Assembly (NCBI RefSeq): GCF_017745215.1
Contig: NZ_JAGHZV010000006.1
Span: forward strand, 159,716-223,715
Direction: 5' to 3'
Origin: Sphingomonas sp.
GTDB taxonomy: Bacteria > Pseudomonadota > Alphaproteobacteria > Sphingomonadales > Sphingomonadaceae
Length of the DNA stretch: 64,000 bases
Part shown: piece by piece, positions 58,864-64,000 of the stretch
How positions within the stretch are numbered: position 1 is the stretch's first letter
How the letters are laid out: each line of letters starts with the position of its first letter
Notes under the pieces: model-generated
Databases searched by the model: none
The model's input: the letters and a program-made list of their open reading frames with translations, nothing else
What the model was told of the DNA's origin: nothing
Translations under genes and position numbers: made by a program

Positions 58864-59469
58864 GCAGCAATTCTCTCGCATTCGAAGGGTCGTCCGCGCG
58901 AATTCTGCGTCGACACCGCCCTCGCCGCCGCGCTGCGCGTCTTCTGGAGCAAGGGTTATGAGGGCGCCTCGATGGCCGACCTCACCGATGCCATGGGGAT
59001 CACGCGCCCGAGCCTCTACGCCGCCTTCGGCAACAAGGAATCGCTCTTCCGCAAGGCGCTCGATCTCTATGAGCGCGAGAAGATGTGCTACATGGCGGCC
59101 GCGCTCGACGCGTCGACGGCGCGTTCGGTGGCTGAGAAACTGCTCACCGGCGCGCTCGAGAACCAGACCAGCAACGAGGAGCCGCGCGGCTGCCTCGGCG
59201 TGATCAGCTCCGTCGCGTGCGGTGCCGAGGCGCAGACGATCCGCGAGGAAGTGATGGCGCGTTCGCAGGCTGCGCATCGCTCCATGGTCGAGCGGATGCA
59301 GCGCGCGATCGACGAAGGCGACTTCAACGCGCCGGTCGATGCGGAGGGCATCGCCAAATATCTCGTCGCGATCGTCCAGGGCATGGCCGTGCAGGCCGGC
59401 GCCGGCGCGACCCGTGAAGAGTTGCAGCGGTTGGTCGACACGACGCTGGCCGTCTGGCCGTCGCGATAG
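58858..59469 (+). CDS. TetR-family repressor of the adjacent RND efflux operon
   Basis: A 203-residue regulator. HTH: DTALAAALRVFWSKGYEGASMADLTDAMGITRPSLYAAFGNKESLF. The C-terminal domain has NEEPRGCLGVISSVACGAEAQTIREEVMARSQ, typical of the YcdC/RutR-like or AcrR-like group. Two Cys residues (about 121 and 128) might be redox- or ligand-sensing. It lies upstream of, and on the same strand as, the pump genes, with operator-like sites at its own start and at the pump promoter. Confidence 0.9.
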   Translation: MEAAILSHSKGRPREFCVDTALAAALRVFWSKGYEGASMADLTDAMGITRPSLYAAFGNKESLFRKALDLYEREKMCYMAAALDASTARSVAEKLLTGALENQTSNEEPRGCLGVISSVACGAEAQTIREEVMARSQAAHRSMVERMQRAIDEGDFNAPVDAEGIAKYLVAIVQGMAVQAGAGATREELQRLVDTTLAVWPSR

Positions 59470-59533
59470 GGCTTGACCCAAGCGGCGCTTTAGGTGCACC
59501 GCAAAAAAATATCGCCCGGTACAGAATTCAACC

Positions 59534-59575
59534 TTGACGCAAGTTGAACCGATTTCTATACTGCTTGGTATAGAA
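59534..59575 (+). promoter_or_regulatory. Promoter and TetR operator of the RND efflux operon
   Basis: A -35 box TTGACG (59534-59539), 17 bp, then a -10 box TATACT (59557-59562). A 22-bp palindrome with perfect arms TTCTATAC and GTATAGAA (59554-59575) overlays the -10. This arrangement suits repression by blocking RNA polymerase. The match with the site at 58842 links it to the adjacent TetR. Confidence 0.8.
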
Positions 59576-59801
59576 CGGATGGAGTCCTCCGGATACGATG
59601 TGCCGAGCGGCACATCCCAAAGGATGGCTTGGTCCATGTGGGTGGTTGCGTAAACAGAACGTCCGACGGGGCCGGCATTCGCTGCTGCGCCGGAGGAAAG
59701 AATGCATCGGAGAGGGATCCGAGCTGGCGCGGGGCCATCCGCGCCGGGATGCGCGGCCGTGCGCCGTGATCCCGGGTCCCGAGACTGGGTGGAGACAAAA
59801 G
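59576..59801 (+). other. Long leader of the efflux operon
   Basis: About 226 nt lie between the promoter and the first likely start (GTG 59802). A perfect 7-bp stem (TGTGCCG-AG-CGGCACA) is near 59600, and GC-rich inverted segments occur near 59730-59770. The open frame from 59598 crosses this region but has no ribosome site. No known riboswitch was recognised. Confidence 0.4.
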
Positions 59802-60191
59802 GTGGCCTATCTCGATTTCGCAGTGCATGCGGGTCTTGGCGTCGCGCCGGTTGCGGCAGCGCGCGAGGATGTCGCGACAGCGCTGTCGCCGCTCGAATGG
59901 TCGGTGGTGACGCTGGCGCGCCGGGACGGCCGCGCGTCGATCCGCCCGTCGGGCTTCCTCTCGCGGCTCGCCCGGTTGGTCGCCGGCGGCGCGCCGAAGA
60001 CGCCGCTTTCCAATCCTCGCCTCGAGGCGCTGCGGCGCTTCGCGGTGCTCGCCTGGACCTCGGCGCGTCCGATCGCCTCCGAGGACCGCAACGCCTTCCT
60101 CGCCGCCGGCTTCAGCGCCGGCCAGACCGAAACCCTGCTCTCGCACGTCGGCGCCGCGCGCGCCCTCGCCCCCCGGAGATTCCGCGCATGA
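59802..60191 (+). CDS. Hypothetical protein coupled to the RND adaptor
   Basis: A 129-residue protein from GTG 59802 with GGAG 7 nt upstream. It reads MAYLDFAVHAGLGVAPVAAA, then EDVATALSPLEWSVVTLARRDG, an Arg-rich FLSRLARLVAG, and RLEALRRFAVLAWTSARPIASEDRNAFLAAGFS; mostly helical, basic, cytosolic. No family recognised. Its TGA overlaps the adaptor's ATG (ATGA), so it is the first gene of the pump operon. Confidence 0.6.
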   Translation: MAYLDFAVHAGLGVAPVAAAREDVATALSPLEWSVVTLARRDGRASIRPSGFLSRLARLVAGGAPKTPLSNPRLEALRRFAVLAWTSARPIASEDRNAFLAAGFSAGQTETLLSHVGAARALAPRRFRA

Positions 60192-61453
60192 ACATGATCG
60201 CTCCCATCGACACGGCCGAGACCAAGCCCGCGCAGACCGAGGCCGAGGCCAATCGCTCGCGCCTCGTCCGCCGCGCCGCCTGGATCGTCGGCCCCGTCGC
60301 GCTGGTCGCGGCCGGCTATGGCCTGTTCCACCGCGACGCGCCGGTGCTCGCCGCACCGCCGCCCCCCACAGTCACCGTCGCCGCGCCGCTCGCACAGGAC
60401 GTGACCGAATGGGACACCTATGTCGGCCGCTTCGAGCCGAGCCGCTCGGTCGAAGTGCGTCCGCGCGTCTCGGGCGCGGTGGTCGCGATCCACTTCAGGG
60501 ACGGCGAGATGGTCCGCCAGGGCCAGGCGCTGTTCACGATCGACCCGCGCCCCTACACCGCCGCGCTCGCCGAGGCGCGTGCCGGCGTCGCCACCGCGGT
60601 GAGCGACTTGGCGCTGGCCCGCACCGACTATGAGCGCGCGCTCAAGCTGGTCTCGGCCGATGCGGTGTCGCAGAGCGAAGTCGATCGCCTCCGCGCGCGC
60701 GTCCAGGCAGCCCAGGCATCGCTCGCCGCGGCCCAGGCCCGCGTCCGCGCCCGTGCGCTCGACGTCGAGTTCACCGTCGTCCGCGCGCCGATCAGCGGCC
60801 GCATCTCGGACCGCCGCGTCGATGCGGGCAACCTCGTCGCGGCGGGCGAAGGCCAGGCGAGCACCTTGCTCACCACGATCAACGCGCTCGACCCGATCTA
60901 CTTCACCTTCGACGGTTCGGAGGCGCTGTACCTCAAGTCGAAGCGCGCCGGGTCGGAGACCGCCGCGCCGGTCGAGATCAAGCTTCAGGACGAAGGCGAT
61001 TATCGCTGGAAGGGCCATCTCGACTTCACCGACAACGGGCTCGACCAGAAGTCCGGCACGATCCGCGCCCGCGCGGTGATCGCCAACCCGGACAATTTCC
61101 TCGCGCCCGGCCTGTTCGGCAACATGCGGCTCGCGGGCGGCGGCACCACCCGCGCGCTGCTGGTGCCCGACACCGCGATCTCGACCGACCAGGTCCGCAA
61201 GATCGTGCTCACCGTCGGCAAGGACGGGACGGTCGCGCCCAGGGAAGTCACGCTCGGCCCCGTCGTCAACGGCCTCCGCGTGATCCGCAGCGGGCTGACC
61301 CCGGCCGACCGCGTCGTCATCACCGGCATCCAGTTCGCCCAGCCGGGCGGCAAGGTGCTCACCGTCAACGGCAGGATCGCCCCGCAGCAGACGGGCGGTA
61401 CGAGCGACACCGTCGCTCCGCCGCCGGCCGGCGAGGCAACGCTCGCGCACTGA
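60188..61453 (+). CDS. RND efflux periplasmic adaptor (AcrA/MexE-like)
   Basis: A 421-residue membrane fusion protein. One N-terminal helix (AAWIVGPVALVAAGYGLF, about 35-52) leads to the lipoyl half RPRVSGAVVAIHFRDGEMVRQGQALFTIDPRPY, a short coiled coil (SDAVSQSEVDRLRARVQAAQ), FTVVRAPISGRISDRRVDAGNLV, a barrel and a membrane-proximal domain ending VVITGIQFAQPGGKV. No lipobox Cys. The close match to the MexE/OqxA group is from motif reading only. Confidence 0.92.
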   Translation: MNMIAPIDTAETKPAQTEAEANRSRLVRRAAWIVGPVALVAAGYGLFHRDAPVLAAPPPPTVTVAAPLAQDVTEWDTYVGRFEPSRSVEVRPRVSGAVVAIHFRDGEMVRQGQALFTIDPRPYTAALAEARAGVATAVSDLALARTDYERALKLVSADAVSQSEVDRLRARVQAAQASLAAAQARVRARALDVEFTVVRAPISGRISDRRVDAGNLVAAGEGQASTLLTTINALDPIYFTFDGSEALYLKSKRAGSETAAPVEIKLQDEGDYRWKGHLDFTDNGLDQKSGTIRARAVIANPDNFLAPGLFGNMRLAGGGTTRALLVPDTAISTDQVRKIVLTVGKDGTVAPREVTLGPVVNGLRVIRSGLTPADRVVITGIQFAQPGGKVLTVNGRIAPQQTGGTSDTVAPPPAGEATLAH

Positions 61454-61503
61454 TCCGCGCGAACCACTGCTGATCATTCGCCTCTCGTAGAGGAACAGGA
61501 ATC

Positions 61504-64000
61504 ATGCGCCTCTCGCGCTTCTTCATCACGCGCCCGATCTTCGCATCGGTCATCGCGATCATCATCACGATCATCGGCGCGATCGCCTATTTCGCGCTGC
61601 CGGTGTCGCAATATCCCGACATCGTGCCCCCCACGGTCACGGTGACCGCCGCCTATCCCGGCGCCTCGGCCGAGACCGTCGCCGAGACCGTCGCCGCGCC
61701 GATCGAGCAGGAGATCAACGGCGTCGACGGCATGCTCTACATGTCGTCGCAATCGACCGGCGACGGGCTGCTGACGATCACCGTCACCTTCAAGCAGGGC
61801 ACCGACCTCGATGCGGCGCAGGTGCTCGTCCAGAACCGCGTTGCCGTGGCGATCCCGCGCCTGCCCGAGCAGACGCAGCGTGCCGGCGTGGTGACGCGCA
61901 AGACCTCGCCCGACTTCCTGCTGATCGTGAACCTGATCTCACCCGATCACTCGCTGGATCGCGGCTATATCTCCAACTATGCGCTCACCCAGGTGCGCGA
62001 CCGGCTGGCCCGGCTCGACGGCGTCGGCGACGTCCGGCTGTTCGGCAGCCGCGACTATGCGATGCGCGTGTGGATCGATCCCAACCGCGCCGCCGCGCTC
62101 GACCTGACCGCCGGCGAGATCGTCGCGGCGCTGCGCGCGCAGAACGTCCAGGTCGCGGCGGGCACGCTCGGCCAGCCTGGCTCGAGCAACACCGGCCAGG
62201 CCTTCCAGCTCAACGTCGAGACGCAGGGCCGGCTAAAGGACCCCGCGCAGTTCGCCAACGTCATCATCCGCACCGACCCGGACGGGCGCCAGGTGCGCGT
62301 GTCCGACGTGGCGCGCGTCGAGCTGGGCGCCGCCGACTATAACTCCAACACCTATCTCTCGGGCGACCCCACCGTGATCACCGCGGTGTTCCAGCGTCCG
62401 GGCTCGAACGCGCTCGCCGCGGCCAGGGCCGTCGAGCACGAGATGCAGGTGATGTCGAAGGGCTTCCCCAAGGGGCTCGAATATCGCGTCATCTACAACC
62501 CGACCGAGTTCATCGCCCAGTCGATCGACGCGGTCTATCACACGCTGGGCGAAGCGATCCTGCTCGTCGTGCTGGTGGTGATCGTGTTCCTCCAGAAGTG
62601 GCGGGCGGCGGTCATCCCGGTGGTGGCGATCCCGGTGTCGCTGATCGGCACGATGGCGATCCTGCTGCCGTTGGGCTATTCGCTCAACAACCTCTCGCTG
62701 TTCGGCCTGGTGCTGGCGATCGGCATCGTCGTCGACGACGCGATCGTCGTCGTCGAGAATGTCGAGCGCAACCTCTCGCACGGGATGACGCCGCTCGAGG
62801 CGGCGCGCACGTCGATGGACGAAGTGTCGGGTGCCCTCGTCGCAATCGTGCTGGTGCTGCTCGCGGTGTTCCTGCCGACGCTGTTCCTCAACGGCCTGTC
62901 GGGCGCCTTCTACAAGCAGTTCGCGGTGACGATCTCGGCGGCGACCGCGATCTCGCTGCTGGTCTCGCTCACCCTGTCGCCCGCGCTCGCCGCGCTGCTG
63001 CTCAAGGGTCACGAGGGCGGCAACGAAGGCCCGGTCGGCCGCGTGGTCACCCGCGCCGCCGATGCGTTCAACCGCGGCTTCGAGCGGCTGAGCAATGGCT
63101 ACAGCCGGCTCACCCGCACGCTGGTGATGCGCCCGAAGCGGATGATGGTCGCCTATGCCGGCCTGATCGCCGCGACGGTCGCCATGCTCTGGGCGACGCC
63201 CGTCGGCTTCATCCCCGCCCAGGATCAGGCTCACTTCCTGACCGTCATCCAGCTTCCGCCGGGATCGTCGACGGCGCGCACCGATGCCGTGATGAAGAAA
63301 GTCGCAGCGCGCGTGCTCAAGATCCCCGGCATCAAGGGCAGCGTCATGCTCTCGGGCTTCGACGGCCCGTCGGAGACGCGCGCGGCAAGCTCGGCTGCGG
63401 CCTATTGGGTGCTCGACGATTTCAAGACGCGCGCCGCCAAGGGCGAGACGCTCGCCAAGTTGATGGACGATGCCCGCAAGGCGACCTCGGACATCAGCGA
63501 GGCGCGGCTGATGGTCGTGGCACCTCCCTTGATCCGCGGTATCGGATCGGCCGGCGGCTATCGCCTGATGATCGAGGATCGCGACGGCGCCGGCTATGCC
63601 GAGCTGGAAAAGCAGGCCAATGCGGTGATCGCCAAAGCCAACCAGACCAAGGGGCTGCAGGCGGTCTACACCTTCTTCGAAACCGCCACGCCGCGCGTTT
63701 TCGCCGACATCGATCGTGCCAAGGCGGATATGATCGGCGTGCCGCCGTCGCGTGTGTTCGAAACCCTGCAAGTCTATCTGGGATCGGCGTTCGTCAACGA
63801 TTTCAACCTTCTGGGCCGGACCTTTCACGTGACGGCGCAAGCCGACGCGCCGTATCGCCGCACGATCGCGGACATCGCCAATCTTCAGACCCGGTCGAAT
63901 TCGGGCGAGATGGTGCCGCTCGGCTCGGTCGCGACGTTCCGCGACAAGACGGGGCCGTACCGCGTGACGCGCTACAACCTCGCGCCTGCGGTCGCGGCGG
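61504..64000 (+). CDS. RND multidrug efflux permease (AcrB/MexF-like), cut by the window end
   Basis: 832 codons of an inner-membrane proton-driven pump; the family length is about 1,040-1,060. It starts MRLSRFFITRPIFASVIAIIITIIGAIAYFALP (helix 1). The porter domain has DIVPPTVTVTAAYPGASAETV. Helix 4 carries the proton-relay Asp pair in IGIVVDDAIVVVENVERN (about 410). The second porter half begins after helix 7 (KRMMVAYAGLIAATVAMLWATP). The pump operates with the adaptor and an outer-membrane channel not seen here. Confidence 0.95.
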   Translation, partial: MRLSRFFITRPIFASVIAIIITIIGAIAYFALPVSQYPDIVPPTVTVTAAYPGASAETVAETVAAPIEQEINGVDGMLYMSSQSTGDGLLTITVTFKQGTDLDAAQVLVQNRVAVAIPRLPEQTQRAGVVTRKTSPDFLLIVNLISPDHSLDRGYISNYALTQVRDRLARLDGVGDVRLFGSRDYAMRVWIDPNRAAALDLTAGEIVAALRAQNVQVAAGTLGQPGSSNTGQAFQLNVETQGRLKDPAQFANVIIRTDPDGRQVRVSDVARVELGAADYNSNTYLSGDPTVITAVFQRPGSNALAAARAVEHEMQVMSKGFPKGLEYRVIYNPTEFIAQSIDAVYHTLGEAILLVVLVVIVFLQKWRAAVIPVVAIPVSLIGTMAILLPLGYSLNNLSLFGLVLAIGIVVDDAIVVVENVERNLSHGMTPLEAARTSMDEVSGALVAIVLVLLAVFLPTLFLNGLSGAFYKQFAVTISAATAISLLVSLTLSPALAALLLKGHEGGNEGPVGRVVTRAADAFNRGFERLSNGYSRLTRTLVMRPKRMMVAYAGLIAATVAMLWATPVGFIPAQDQAHFLTVIQLPPGSSTARTDAVMKKVAARVLKIPGIKGSVMLSGFDGPSETRAASSAAAYWVLDDFKTRAAKGETLAKLMDDARKATSDISEARLMVVAPPLIRGIGSAGGYRLMIEDRDGAGYAELEKQANAVIAKANQTKGLQAVYTFFETATPRVFADIDRAKADMIGVPPSRVFETLQVYLGSAFVNDFNLLGRTFHVTAQADAPYRRTIADIANLQTRSNSGEMVPLGSVATFRDKTGPYRVTRYNLAPAVAA

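Noticed and set aside
62233..63840. 535-codon minus-strand open frame opposite the RND permease
   Set aside because: Antisense to a well-conserved transporter; His/Asp/Arg-rich shadow composition.

Overview
The window is a high-GC (roughly 65-70%), gene-dense stretch of an alphaproteobacterial chromosome, most likely Sphingomonas or a close sphingomonad. Support comes from the protein types (M2 and S9 peptidases, tandem GFA proteins, a ChpT-type phosphotransferase, a fused Ala/Glu-rich tail on ribosomal protein S16, DUF418 membrane proteins) and from an abundant intergenic palindrome of about 82 bp that resembles repeats of sphingomonad genomes. No phage, transposase, CRISPR array or tRNA was recognised. 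The genus is an inference; no search was run.

Layout: 1-3,018 holds a peroxiredoxin tail, a small membrane protein, AMP nucleosidase and an ornithine-cyclodeaminase-family gene. 3,100-7,484 (minus) holds a secreted-protein cluster with an ACE-like M2 peptidase and a SIMPL protein, then a hydrolase and a GFA protein. 7,574-10,701 is a MarR-EmrA-EmrB drug-efflux operon. 10,655-21,787 holds two DUF418 proteins, a second GFA protein, asd, a LysR regulator divergent from a GNAT acyltransferase coupled to a winged-helix protein, and S41 and S9 peptidases. 22,229-25,685 holds small hypotheticals, a ZntB/CorA transporter and tandem DUF805 proteins. 25,794-32,254 (minus) is the ffh-rpsP-rimM-trmD-rplS translation/export cluster, split by four unrelated genes between rimM and trmD. 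32,602-36,803 holds a TraB/GumN protein, an XRE regulator with membrane partner, a GGDEF-EAL protein and a DUF924 protein. 36,789-39,602 is mtaB-ftsY-yciB. 40,752-41,372 is sodB.

41,524-45,995 is the most unusual region: a phage-shock-protein locus (pspF divergent from pspABC, with a sigma-54 promoter and an upstream palindrome) extended by a row of small membrane-anchored coiled-coil proteins that share a C-terminal motif with PspB. It also contains two very short genes (36 and 40 codons). sufE follows.

46,872-50,719 contains a secreted hypothetical, a thioredoxin-like ferredoxin coupled to a J-domain protein, RNase P RNA (minus strand), a YbjQ-like protein, a DUF2185 protein and an AmpD-like amidase. 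50,751-55,919 (minus) is a cheA-cheW-cheY-cheB-cheR cluster whose CheA has an extra CheW-like domain and a receiver-like tail lacking an obvious phospho-Asp. Then come a CmcJ/NvfI-type oxygenase, ChpT and a secreted nucleoside hydrolase. 58,858-64,000 holds a TetR regulator and an RND efflux operon (adaptor, permease, permease cut by the window end). The TetR start and the pump promoter carry closely matching 22-bp operator-like sites, which suggests one regulatory circuit.

Intergenic repeats: eight full copies (81-82 bp, in two orientations) and two short forms of one palindromic element, one nested composite element, and one six-hairpin cluster.
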